From VRUE01 sp963824215 (GTDB lineage: Bacteria > Actinomycetota > Thermoleophilia > Solirubrobacterales > 70-9): 64,000 nt of DNA. Below, one piece after another: positions 24,049 to 32,344 of this stretch. Position numbers and translations under genes: made by a program. The stretch spans positions 992,001 to 1,056,000 of the forward strand of contig CAWGOE010000004.1 of assembly GCA_963824215.1 (NCBI GenBank), read 5' to 3'. The stretch's first letter is position 1. Every line of letters starts with the position of its first letter. Below the pieces are notes generated by a model. That model was not told the DNA's origin, did no database searches, and worked only from the letters and a program-made list of their open reading frames with translations.

Positions 24049-25398
24049 GTGAGGATCACGCTCTACGCACATGGCCTCCGTGGCGACGTCGCGCCGATGG
24101 TCGCCCTGGGCTGGCAGCTCGCCGCCCGCGACCACGACGTGACGGTCGCCGTCCCCGTGGAGTTTCGCGAGTTCACCGAACGAACCGGTCTGCGCACCGC
24201 GCTCCTGCCCTTCAACCTCATGGCTTGGTTGAGCACGGCCGAGGGTCAGCGGCTGCTGCACCGGGGGGGTGTCCGCCTCTTGCGCCGCATGTCGGGCGAG
24301 TACAGCCGGCACGCGGATGCCTTCGACGAGGCATACGAGGCGGCCGCGCAGGGCGCCGAGGCTCTTGTGGGGACGATCCTTACCTACGATCGCGCTCTCG
24401 TCCTAAGTGACGTCCTGCGTATTCCGGTAGCCACGGTCTACCAGGTGCCGATCGGCCTCTCATACGAATATCCGTCGCTCGTGCTCACCGGGAGGAGCTC
24501 TCCCCCGCTCCTCTGCCGGGGCTCGCACGAGCTGGCTGAGCGGATCTGGTGGCATGGCACGGCCAAGACCACCAACGCGTTTCGGCGAAAGCTTGGCCTG
24601 ACGAGCTGCTCGAAGTCGACCTTCAGGCGCCTCCAGCACCCAGGCGCCCTGGGGCTTCACACCGTCAGCCCCAGCCTGTTCCCGCGGCCGACCGACTGGG
24701 GAGAGCACCTCCAGATCACCGGAGCGTGGGAGATGCCGGCCGCCCTGCGGAGCAGCCTTGGTGAGGGGCTTCCGGCCGACCTGCAGGCCTGGCTCGGCGC
24801 CGGCGACCCACCGATCTTCTTCGGCTTTGGGAGCATGCCGGTGCTCGATCCCCAGCCACTGCTCAAGGACGTGATCGGCGTGACCACGGCGCTCGGCCGA
24901 CGGGCGATCGTGAGTGAGAACTGCGTCTCGCCCCAGGCCGCCGAGGTGCTCCCCGAGCACCTCCGCGTCGTCGGCGCGCTGGACCACGACCGCCTCTTTC
25001 CCCAGTGCGCCGCCGTCGTCCATCACGGCGGCCTCGGCTCGACCACCGCATCTGTGCGCGCGGGTCGCCCGACGATGGTCTGCTCGGTCTTCGGCGACCA
25101 GCCCTGGTGGGGCGAGCAGATGAGACGCCTCGGAGTCGGAACCCACGTGCCGTTTCGCAAGCTCGACCGCGAGATGCTGGAGTCGGGCCTGCGCACGCTC
25201 CTCGATCCCGCGGTCGAGGCCCGGGCCGGCGCTCTCGGCGCGGCCATCCAGGCCGAGGGCGACGGCCTTCCCGACGCGGCGCAGCTGCTCGAAGACTGGC
25301 TCGTCACCGCCGAGCCGCCGCCATCGCGCACCGGCCCCCGCCGGCCGCGGCGTCGAGTCGAGCCTGACCGATCCCGACGTTCCATTGCGGCGCGCTAA
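24049..25398 (+). CDS. UGT/GtfB-like glycosyltransferase (GT1)
   Basis: 449-residue GT-B enzyme that transfers a sugar from a nucleotide donor to a lipid or natural-product acceptor. The N-terminal ITLYAHGLRGDVAPMVALGWQLAARDHDVTVAV is typical of sterol and macrolide glycosyltransferases. The donor-binding part is PPIFFGFGSMPVLDPQPL, then AAVVHHGGLGSTTASVRAGRPTMV and FGDQPWWGEQMRRLGVG, with the GDQPWWG of the GtfB/sterol group. The final 25 residues are basic and disordered. A P450 gene follows 10 bases later with its own ribosome-binding site, so the two probably form an operon that modifies one product. Confidence 0.85.
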   Translation: MRITLYAHGLRGDVAPMVALGWQLAARDHDVTVAVPVEFREFTERTGLRTALLPFNLMAWLSTAEGQRLLHRGGVRLLRRMSGEYSRHADAFDEAYEAAAQGAEALVGTILTYDRALVLSDVLRIPVATVYQVPIGLSYEYPSLVLTGRSSPPLLCRGSHELAERIWWHGTAKTTNAFRRKLGLTSCSKSTFRRLQHPGALGLHTVSPSLFPRPTDWGEHLQITGAWEMPAALRSSLGEGLPADLQAWLGAGDPPIFFGFGSMPVLDPQPLLKDVIGVTTALGRRAIVSENCVSPQAAEVLPEHLRVVGALDHDRLFPQCAAVVHHGGLGSTTASVRAGRPTMVCSVFGDQPWWGEQMRRLGVGTHVPFRKLDREMLESGLRTLLDPAVEARAGALGAAIQAEGDGLPDAAQLLEDWLVTAEPPPSRTGPRRPRRRVEPDRSRRSIAAR

Positions 25399-25408
25399 GG
25401 AGTCGCAC

Positions 25409-26809
25409 ATGGCCCTCGGCTCCATCGCGGATCTTCCCGGCCCCCGCAGGTTGCCGCTCCTCGGCAACGCGCACCAGCTGATGCCGACCTCGCGTGCCCA
25501 CTTGGCCGTCGAGGGGTGGGCGCGGCGCTACGGCTCGATGTTTCGCTTCGACGCCGGCCCGCGACGCGTCGTCGCCGTCGCTGATGCCGACGCCATCAAC
25601 GAGATCCTGCGTAACCGCCCGGAGGGCTTTCGCCGCTGGCGCGACCAGCAGGCGGTGATCGAAGAAATGGGCCCGCCGGGTGTCTTCATCGCCGAGGGCG
25701 ACAATTGGAAGCGGCAGCGACGCCTAATCGTCACGACCCTCAATACCCACTACCTGCATCGTTACTTCGGCGTGGTCCGCACCTCCACCGAGCGCCTGCA
25801 CCGGCGGCTGCGGGAGGCAGCGAGTGAAGGTCGAGCGCTCGAGATCGCCGACGAGCTGACCTCCTACACGGTCGACATCACTTCCGCGCTCGCTCTGGGC
25901 CATGACCTCAACACTCTCGAGCGCCGCGACAGCGAGCTACAGGGACACATCCAGAGGGTGATGGAGATGACCGCCCGCCGCATCGGCGCCCCGTTCCCAT
26001 ACTGGCGATGGTTTCGCCTCCCGGCCGATCGCGCCTTGGACCGCTCGCTGGTCGAGATGAAGCGGGCGATCTCCGACTTCGTCGAGGCGGCAAGGGCGAG
26101 GATGAACGCAGAGCCGGAGCGCTACGAAGAGCCCCCGAACCTGCTCGAGGGGATGCTCGCCGCTCAGAAAGCGGATGGCACGTTCAGTGACGGCGACATC
26201 GTCGGCAACATGATCACGATTCTGCTCGCAGGGGAGGACACGACCGCCAACACCCTGGGTTGGGCGATCTGGCTGCTCGCCTCGCGACCCGACATCCAGG
26301 CACGGCTTTCAGACGAGGCCCACGAGGCCCTGGGCGACGGCGCGCTCCCGATCGAGTACGAGAGCATCGAGCAGCTCCCTTATGCCGAGGCGGTATTGCG
26401 CGAGTCGATACGCCTCAAGGGGGTCTCCCCATTGCTGCTTGCAGAACCGATCGAGGAGACGACGCTCTGTGACACGCGCATACCTGCCGGGACCCGCCTG
26501 CTGCTACTCCTCCGCCACGCCAGCATCACCGCCGCCAGCCGCAGCGACGAGTTCTACCCTGAGCGCTGGCTGGAGGACAACGACGAGACTCGGGCACCCA
26601 AAACGCTTGCTTTCGGCGCCGGCCCCCGCTTCTGCCCTGGCCGCAACCTCGCCTTCCTCGAGGCAAAGGCGGCGATCGCGACGATCTGCCGCGGCTTTGA
26701 GTGGGAGCTCGACCGCGCCGCCGGTCCCGTCAGGGAGGCCTTCAAGTTCGCGATGGTCCCCGAGGGCCTGCGCGTGCACCTGCGCGAGCGTTCACAGGTC
26801 CGCATCTGA
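25409..26809 (+). CDS. Cytochrome P450 (CYP4/CYP102-like group)
   Basis: 466-residue heme monooxygenase. All main signatures are intact: I-helix ILLAGEDTTANTLGW, K-helix ExxR in LRESIRLKG, the FYPERWL region and heme loop FGAGPRFCPGRNLA with the axial cysteine. The N-terminal LPGPRRLPLLGNAHQL is the proline-rich hinge of class II-type P450s, without a membrane helix. AAGGAG lies 6 bases before the ATG; the earlier in-frame TTG lies inside the glycosyltransferase. With the adjacent glycosyltransferase it may tailor a lipid, terpenoid or polyketide; no scaffold-forming synthase is in the window. Confidence 0.88.
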   Translation: MALGSIADLPGPRRLPLLGNAHQLMPTSRAHLAVEGWARRYGSMFRFDAGPRRVVAVADADAINEILRNRPEGFRRWRDQQAVIEEMGPPGVFIAEGDNWKRQRRLIVTTLNTHYLHRYFGVVRTSTERLHRRLREAASEGRALEIADELTSYTVDITSALALGHDLNTLERRDSELQGHIQRVMEMTARRIGAPFPYWRWFRLPADRALDRSLVEMKRAISDFVEAARARMNAEPERYEEPPNLLEGMLAAQKADGTFSDGDIVGNMITILLAGEDTTANTLGWAIWLLASRPDIQARLSDEAHEALGDGALPIEYESIEQLPYAEAVLRESIRLKGVSPLLLAEPIEETTLCDTRIPAGTRLLLLLRHASITAASRSDEFYPERWLEDNDETRAPKTLAFGAGPRFCPGRNLAFLEAKAAIATICRGFEWELDRAAGPVREAFKFAMVPEGLRVHLRERSQVRI

Positions 26810-27027
26810 GCCCGATGATCGGCCGCCGCGAGGCCGCCGGGTCCTCGTCGGTGGTCGGTAACGCCAATCGGCTGCGCCGTTTTGGGCTTGACGGTCGACC
26901 CTACGCCGGTGATAGCTGATTGTTCAGCGAGGAGGGGCGGTTCGCTGTAAGGCCTACCAGGAGCCCCCGCAGGCGCACACGTGGCAGCACGGTTGTGTGA
27001 CGCGCCGAATTGGAGAATGATCGTTCG
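26810..27027. other. Intergenic region before the histidine kinase
   Basis: No coding signal. AATGAT at 27016-27021 lies 6 bases before the chosen GTG and may be a weak -10 box. Confidence 0.35.
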
Positions 27028-29025
27028 GTGCGGGCATCCAGGACAGCACCGTGGGTGGTGGCGTCGCTGACGGCCGCGGTCCTCGCATTCGCCCTCGTCC
27101 TCGGCGGCAGATCCGGGGCTTACGGCACCAGCATCGGGGATGTCCTTGGCTGGGGTCTGGCGACCCTTGCCTCGACCGGGGTTGGGCTGCTGCTGGCGAC
27201 GCGCCGGCGGGAGAACCCAATCGGCTGGCTGTTGCTCGCCAACGGCCTCATCATCGCCGCGATGGGGCTGGCGGAAGCGTATGCCGACTATGCCGTCCTG
27301 GCGCACCCAGGCGCCCTTCCTGGCGCCGCCTGGGGCGTCCTGGTCAGCGAGCGGGCATGGCCGCTGCTCTTCGCCGCGATCACGGCGATCGCCTGGATCT
27401 TCCCCGACGGCCGGCTGCCCTCCGCGCGCTGGCGCCGCTACGCGATCGCCGGGGCGATCTCCTACGCAGTCCTCCTCGTCGTCTCACTGCTGGCCGCCGA
27501 ACGCTTCGAGGAGCCCTTCGCCGGCCAGTCCAGCCCCCTGCCGGAACTGTCGGAGTCGGTGGTGGGTATTCCGTTCATGCTCAGCGGCCTCGGCGCGCTG
27601 GCCAGCCTGTTCGGTGGGGCGCTCGCGATGCGCACCCGGTTGAAGCGCTCAGCCGGGATCGAACGACTGCAATTCCGTTGGCTGGCCTATGCCGCCTGCT
27701 TGATCCCCGCGGCGGTGGTGACCTGCCTGATCGAGATCGAGATCACCGGCAACGACGGCTCGGCGACGACCGCCGCCCTGGTTGTGGCGCTGACCGCAGT
27801 GCCGCTCGCGATCGGCGTGGCGGTGATGCGCTACCGGCTCTACGAGATCGACCGCCTGATCAACCGGACGCTCGTCTACGTCAGCCTGACGGTTGGCCTG
27901 GCGGCGACCTTCGCCGCGGTGTCCATTGGCCTCGGCCTGGCGATCGGGTCCGGGTCGAGGCTGTCGACGGCGGTCGCAACGCTCGTCGTCGCCCTGCTGT
28001 TCGGTCCCCTGCGGGCGCGGTTGCAGTTGCTGGTCGATCGTCGCTTCAACCGGGCGCGCTATGAGGGCCTGCGGAAGGTCGAGGGCTTCCTTGCCGACTT
28101 GCGCGGCGGACGCGCCGCTCCGGAGCAGGTCCAAGCCGTCCTCGCCGAGGCGCTCGGCGATCCTAAGCTGGAGTTGCTCTTCTCGCTTTCTCCGAACGGC
28201 GCCTACGTCGACGCGAACGGCCGCGTGGCCGAGCGGCGGAAGGGCGATGATCGGGCCCGAACGCCGGTGCGCCGCGGCGATCTGCCGCTCGCCACCTTGG
28301 TCCATGACAAGGCGTTGGGCGAGCGACCGGACCTATTGGAGAGTGTGATCGGGGCGGCTGGGCTTTCGATCGAGATCGCCCGGCTGCGGGTCGAGGTGCG
28401 CCGGCAGCTGGCGGAAGTCGAGGAATCGCGCGAACGTATCGTCACCGCGGGGTATGAGGAGCGCCGCCGCCTGGAGCGGGATCTCCACGACGGCGCTCAG
28501 CAGCGGCTCGTCTCGATCGGGCTGGCGCTCAGGCACCTGCAGGGGCAGCTGCCGGCGGAAACCGCGCAGACGGAGATCATCGACTCCACGGTCGATGAGG
28601 TCGCGCGCGCGATCGCCGAGCTGCGCGAGCTCGCCCGCGGGGTGCGACCCGCCGCCCTCGACGAAGGGCTGGCGGCGGCGCTGCAGGCGCTCGCCTCGCG
28701 CTCGCCGCTGCAGATCAGCGTCGAAGCGACCGGAGAGCGCTTCGAGGAGCGCTTCGAGACCGCGGCCTACTTCGTCGCCAGTGAGGCGCTCGCCAATGCC
28801 GCCAAGCACGCCGGGGCCTCGAAGGTCTCGGTCACGGCCGAGCGCCGCAACGGCAGCCTCGTGGTCTCGGTTAGCGACGACGGTGTCGGCGGAGCCGTCG
28901 CTTCGCCTGGCTCGGGGCTGGCCGGCATCACCGATCGCGTCGCTGCCCTCGGCGGCAGCGTCTCGGTGGCCAGCCCGTCCGGTAGTGGTACCGAGGTGAC
29001 CGCGGAGCTGCCATGCGAGTCGTGA
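27028..29025 (+). CDS. Membrane-bound NarL-type sensor histidine kinase
   Basis: About 665 residues. The first ~330 contain about eight hydrophobic membrane segments (for example TAAVLAFALVLGG, LLLATRR with the ENPIGWLLLANG motif, ISYAVLLVVSLLAA), a sensor type frequent in actinobacteria. The cytoplasmic part has the HisKA_3 dimerisation helix with the phospho-acceptor histidine in RRRLERDLHDGAQQRL. The ATPase follows: SEALANAAKHAG as N box, VSDDGVGGA as G1 and GSGLAGITDRVAALGG as G2. It signals to the response regulator whose gene overlaps its end by 13 bases. A TTG 18 bases upstream is an alternative start. Confidence 0.88.
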   Translation: MRASRTAPWVVASLTAAVLAFALVLGGRSGAYGTSIGDVLGWGLATLASTGVGLLLATRRRENPIGWLLLANGLIIAAMGLAEAYADYAVLAHPGALPGAAWGVLVSERAWPLLFAAITAIAWIFPDGRLPSARWRRYAIAGAISYAVLLVVSLLAAERFEEPFAGQSSPLPELSESVVGIPFMLSGLGALASLFGGALAMRTRLKRSAGIERLQFRWLAYAACLIPAAVVTCLIEIEITGNDGSATTAALVVALTAVPLAIGVAVMRYRLYEIDRLINRTLVYVSLTVGLAATFAAVSIGLGLAIGSGSRLSTAVATLVVALLFGPLRARLQLLVDRRFNRARYEGLRKVEGFLADLRGGRAAPEQVQAVLAEALGDPKLELLFSLSPNGAYVDANGRVAERRKGDDRARTPVRRGDLPLATLVHDKALGERPDLLESVIGAAGLSIEIARLRVEVRRQLAEVEESRERIVTAGYEERRRLERDLHDGAQQRLVSIGLALRHLQGQLPAETAQTEIIDSTVDEVARAIAELRELARGVRPAALDEGLAAALQALASRSPLQISVEATGERFEERFETAAYFVASEALANAAKHAGASKVSVTAERRNGSLVVSVSDDGVGGAVASPGSGLAGITDRVAALGGSVSVASPSGSGTEVTAELPCES

Positions 29026-29663
29026 TTGCAGAGGACCAGGCGCTGCTGCGCGAGGGCCTTGGGCGACTCTTCCTCGACGCCGGTCACGAAGTCACCGACA
29101 CGGTTGCGGACGCCGACCGGCTGCGTGCGGCGGTCAGCGCACGAGAGCCGGATCTCGCCGTCGTCGACGTGCGCATGCCGCCCTCCTTCACCGATGAGGG
29201 CATCCGCGCCGCCCAGTGGATCCGCGATGCTCATCCGAGCGTGGGTGTGCTCGTCCTTTCCCAACACGTCGAGGCGGCCGGGGCGATTGGCCTTGTCTCC
29301 CAAGGTGGCTTCGGCTACCTGCTGAAGGACCGCGTGCTTGACGTCGCCGACTTCCTCGAGGCGGCGGAACGGGTCGCCAATGGCGGATCAGCGCTCGATC
29401 CCCAGGTGGTCGCTTCGCTGGTCGGGGGGGACTCCGACCACGCGCTCGCAGTCCTCACTCCGCGTGAGAAGGAGGTTCTCTCGCTGATGGCCGAGGGTTT
29501 GACCAACGGCGCTATCGCCCGGCGCCTGACCCTGACCGAGCGAACCGTCGAGGGCCATGTCCGCAGCGTCCTGATGAAGCTCGATCTGCCGGAGAGCGCT
29601 GGCGCCCACCGCCGCGTCCTCGCCGTGATCGCCTATCTGCGCGCGGTCGAGACCACGCGGTAG
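29013..29663 (+). CDS. NarL/FixJ-type response regulator
   Basis: 216-residue regulator paired with the overlapping sensor kinase gene. The receiver domain has the acidic pocket in VIAEDQALL, the phospho-acceptor aspartate in LAVVDVRMPPSF (about residue 52) and the conserved lysine in GYLLKDR. The C-terminal LuxR-type helix-turn-helix is LTPREKEVLSLMAEGLTNGA and TERTVEGHVRSVLMKLDLPE. Phosphorylation should let it dimerise and bind DNA. The next gene downstream, a small membrane protein with its own promoter, is a possible target. Confidence 0.9.
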   Translation: MRVVIAEDQALLREGLGRLFLDAGHEVTDTVADADRLRAAVSAREPDLAVVDVRMPPSFTDEGIRAAQWIRDAHPSVGVLVLSQHVEAAGAIGLVSQGGFGYLLKDRVLDVADFLEAAERVANGGSALDPQVVASLVGGDSDHALAVLTPREKEVLSLMAEGLTNGAIARRLTLTERTVEGHVRSVLMKLDLPESAGAHRRVLAVIAYLRAVETTR

Positions 29664-29737
29664 CACCTGCCGGAATTCAGGTGATCGCCCCAGGCGATAC
29701 CAGTGCTGGGGCCGATGTGCGAGGGCATGGGCGGATC

Positions 29738-29772
29738 TAGGTTCGGGTTGTCCCGCCAACGACCCGAAGGAG
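29738..29772 (+). promoter_or_regulatory. -10 box TAGGTT and AAGGAG ribosome-binding site
   Basis: TAGGTT at 29738-29743 predicts an RNA start about 29 bases before the ATG, and AAGGAG at 29767-29772 gives normal spacing. This gene is led, in contrast to its many leaderless neighbours. Confidence 0.55.
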
Positions 29773-29778
29773 CCCATC

Positions 29779-30066
29779 ATGGAGAAGACCCTCGACCGTC
29801 CCGCCGTCGACGTTGCACCCCGAAAGGCCCAGCCCGGTCTCGCCCTCTTCTTGGCCCTACTTGCGGTGCCAGGTTCCACCCTCGCCTGGGACCTACCTGC
29901 CGGCGGGCTTTGGATCGGCCTGCCGCTGGCGATCGCCGCGATCGTGATCGGCATTAGCGCCCGCCGCCTGCTCGGCGGTTCGAAGATGGCCGTCGCGGCG
30001 ATCGTGATCGCCGGCCTGATGATCGCCCAGATGGCGATCTGGACCCTCGTCTCGCTGGTCGGCTAG
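29779..30066 (+). CDS. Small two-to-three-helix membrane protein (DUF4190-like)
   Basis: 95-residue protein. After a polar N-terminal 20 residues come LALFLALLAVPGSTLAW, LWIGLPLAIAAIVIGISARRLL and MAVAAIVIAGLMIAQMAIWTLVSLV, three hydrophobic segments in a pattern like small DUF4190-type proteins. It follows a two-component system and may be part of the envelope response it controls; this is only context. Good ribosome-binding site. Confidence 0.65.
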   Translation: MEKTLDRPAVDVAPRKAQPGLALFLALLAVPGSTLAWDLPAGGLWIGLPLAIAAIVIGISARRLLGGSKMAVAAIVIAGLMIAQMAIWTLVSLVG

Positions 30067-30108
30067 CCCACAGCGAAATCGCGCGCACGCCAAGACCGGG
30101 AGACACCG

Positions 30109-30303
30109 ATGAGAACCTTTCGCCGAAAGACAGAGCGCCGACGCTTGAGCGGCGCGGGGATGGAGATGGCTGGTGCCCTCATGGTCGCTTCACAGGTGGC
30201 CTACCTCTCCCCGCCCGGGTTCGACGAATGGGTTCGCCTCCAGATGATCGGTGACGCTGACGCGGTTCGACGCGAGACTTCGCGGAGCGCTGAGTTGCGT
30301 TGA
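30109..30303 (+). CDS. Hypothetical 64-residue protein
   Basis: Unrecognised short frame beginning MRTFRRKTERRRLSG, with GGGAGA a few bases upstream. It has one moderately hydrophobic stretch (GALMVASQVAYLSPPG). It lies between a healthy small gene and a patch of decayed genes, so it may itself be a fragment. Confidence 0.3.
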   Translation: MRTFRRKTERRRLSGAGMEMAGALMVASQVAYLSPPGFDEWVRLQMIGDADAVRRETSRSAELR

Positions 30304-30481
30304 CCTCCCCGCGCCCCTACGGACACGGCGTAGCGCAATCGAGGACGTCGCCTCACCGCTCACGCTCTCGCCGCGCCGGCGAGCAGGTGCTGCGGGCGCT
30401 GGCAATCGCCGCGCAGATGGGCCTGCTCTACCCGGCGGGGACGGACGAGTTGATGCGGCAAGAGCTGAGGGGGAGTAGACA

Positions 30482-30950
30482 TTGAGCCTCGCCTCGATCC
30501 TGGCTGCCGAGCTCGTCCGTGGGAAGGAGATCAGGCCCTTCGATACCCATGTCCATACGGGCACCGACATCGACGGGACGACGCGCTCCAGCGACGAGCA
30601 TGTACGCGATCTGGAAGGTGAGCGGACGGTCTGTGGTCTTCCCTCTCTGCGTGACCAGCGGCTACGAGGCGGAGAACCGGCGGGTCGTCGAGGAGTGCGG
30701 TCGTCATCCCGACCGGCTTGTTCCGTTCGCCCGCCTCGATCCCAGGGTCAGCGCTGCTGGGGATGCCGCGAAGGCTCTTGCCGGCGGTGCCAGAGGCTTC
30801 AAGCTGCACCCACGTTCTGAGGCGTTTGCCCTCGAGCATCCCAACGTGGAGGCGATTGTTGCTGTCGCCGCCGAGGCAAAGGCCCCCGTCCTGATCCATG
30901 CCGGTACCGGCGGCGGCTCCTTCGGCTCGACGATGGGGCGGCCGCGGTAA
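30482..30950 (+). pseudogene. Amidohydrolase_2 (TIM-barrel metal hydrolase) pseudogene
   Basis: The start encodes the metal-binding strand IRPFDTHVHTGTDIDGTT in one frame. After a frameshift near 30600-30640 the homology resumes in another frame with RSVVFPLCVTSGYEAENRRV, RLVPFARLDPRVSAAG, ARGFKLHPRSEAFALEHPNV and APVLIHAGTG. Sequence then stops abruptly, so the C-terminal half of the barrel with the last metal ligands is missing. No function can remain. The TTG overlaps the end of another short frame, so an operon once existed here. Confidence 0.72.
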
Positions 30951-30984
30951 AGGCACCGCTTGCGGTGGCGCAGAGCGACTCGGC

Positions 30985-31092
30985 TCATCCCAGTTCGATT
31001 ACGCCCAAGAGGAGCAAAAGGATCACCGTGACGACGGCCGAGACGAGCAGCGAGCCGCCACAGCCGAGCCTGTTGGAGAAGAAGATGAACAT
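30985..31092 (-). CDS. Very small membrane peptide (35 residues)
   Basis: Begins MFIFFSNRLGCGGSLLVSAV and continues with an all-hydrophobic segment (VTVILLLLLGVIELG). The FFSNRLGC start followed by one membrane helix recalls tiny conserved actinobacterial proteins that gene finders miss. No clear ribosome-binding site or -10 box is visible, and it lies next to decayed genes, so expression is unproven. Confidence 0.5.
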   Translation of the reverse strand: MFIFFSNRLGCGGSLLVSAVVTVILLLLLGVIELG

Positions 31093-31188
31093 GACAGTCC
31101 GATGGAGTGGAGTGAGCGCGAACAACGCCTGCGTCACCAGGCGAGGCGCGCCCGCGAACGCACACGCCCCACCGGATTACTGGCGGGC

Positions 31189-31503
31189 CTAGGGGTCGCC
31201 GTCTCGATCCTTGGTGTAGGGCTCGCTTGAGCCCGACTTGGCCAGTCCGCGACTGACTATGTACGCGGCAGCGACGATGCCGACGTAGAGCCACGCGTTG
31301 CGAGCGATGAACTCATCGGTGCCACCGGTGTCCCCGCCCTTGATCGCAGCGGCGCTGACCAGAATGGCGACGATGACTCCGACCATTGCCCAGAACTCAG
31401 TCGTCTTGAACGCCTGCTTGGTCTCGGTCTTGAGACGACTAACGCGATCAAGGGGCCGCGTCCGGGACTCCGTGCCCATGTGGGGTGCTGATCCAGCCTC
31501 CAT
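31189..31503 (-). CDS. Small membrane protein, conserved actinobacterial type
   Basis: 104 residues. A polar N-terminal 35 with TETKQAFKTTEFWAMVGV leads into a membrane helix (MVGVIVAILVSAAAI), a glycine-rich loop, then ARNAWLYVGIVAAAYIVSRGLAKSGS with the second helix and a conserved-looking SRGLAKSGSSEPY end. I recall similar proteins of unknown role in related genomes. AAGGAGAAG six bases before the ATG fixes the start over an earlier in-frame ATG. Confidence 0.65.
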   Translation of the reverse strand: MEAGSAPHMGTESRTRPLDRVSRLKTETKQAFKTTEFWAMVGVIVAILVSAAAIKGGDTGGTDEFIARNAWLYVGIVAAAYIVSRGLAKSGSSEPYTKDRDGDP

Positions 31504-31819
31504 TGCTTCTCCTTCGGAAGTGCCCAGGGAACGGGCGAATGACCCGTCATCCATCGGGCGTTGATTAGACGAGGGAGTGATCTACATGTGCCCGAGCAAT
31601 GCTCAAACCCGTGAAATCCCTCCAGTCGCGAAGTACCCGCTGGCGCATCCTGTAACCGCATCGGCGCTGGGGGACCGCCACGGGTTGAGAGGCTGAACCG
31701 GCAGTCCTGCTGAGCACCGCGGGGCTTGTTCTAGAGCGGTTTCGCGGGGTCGAGGCGTCTGAAACCGGCCGGAATCTGTGGGGCACGCTGCCCCACCTGT
31801 AGCCCCAGCGCGGGACGCT

Positions 31820-32220
31820 CCCTCTATGCAGCTACGCGGACTCTGACTGGCGAGCCGCCTCGGCGCATCCAGGTCAGATCCATGTCCTCGGTCATCGTCC
31901 TGGTCGACCAACCACCCAGGGCGCGTAGCTCCTCTGTCCGGGAGATCGAGAAACAGCCTGAGGAGATCAGCGGCCTGCCGTATTTGGTCCTGGGCCCGCT
32001 TGAAGAAGCCGAAAGCCAGCAGGTACTCGACGTAGCGTCCGCGCTCCCAGCGGGTCCGAACATAGCGAGGAAGGACGGAGCCGCAGGCAGCGGTCACATT
32101 CGGGTCGGCGAAGGCGGGCATGAGTAGCTCGATTGCTTCGGGGGGCCGTATCTCGTCGGGGACGACGGTCTGAATGCCCTCAGGAATGCAACGCCGCTGG
32201 CCGAACAAAGTCAGGGCCAC
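31820..32220 (-). pseudogene. Family 2 glycosyltransferase fragment (frameshifted)
   Basis: The first part encodes VVPDEIRPPEAIELLMPAFA, then VTAACGSVLPRYVR and YVEYLLAFGFFKRAQDQ, as in membrane GT2 enzymes. An extra A in a short A run shifts the frame; the other frame continues with YGRPLISSGCFSISRTEELR and GGWSTRTMTEDMDLTW, including the TEDMDLT motif. Both the N-terminal donor-binding part and the C-terminal membrane part are missing, so it is a relic. Confidence 0.72.
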
Positions 32221-32288
32221 CTGTGCCGAGGCGGCCTGGCGTCGCTACGACAGCACCAGATCAAAGTTCCGCCCAGCCCGAACAATTA

Positions 32289-32344
32289 TCAGATCGAATC
32301 TGAGCGATTGTCAGATAGACTCTGAGCGATTGTCAGATGACTGA
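32289..32344 (+). promoter_or_regulatory. Tandem palindromic operators at the DUF4143 ATPase promoter
   Basis: Two 22-bp repeats (starting 32289 and 32311) each hold the inverted repeat TCAGA-N5-TCTGA followed by GCGATTG. A third, shortened palindrome (TCAGATGACTGA, 32333-32344) contains the ATG. The 22-bp spacing puts all sites on one face of the helix, as expected for cooperative repression. Confidence 0.65.
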
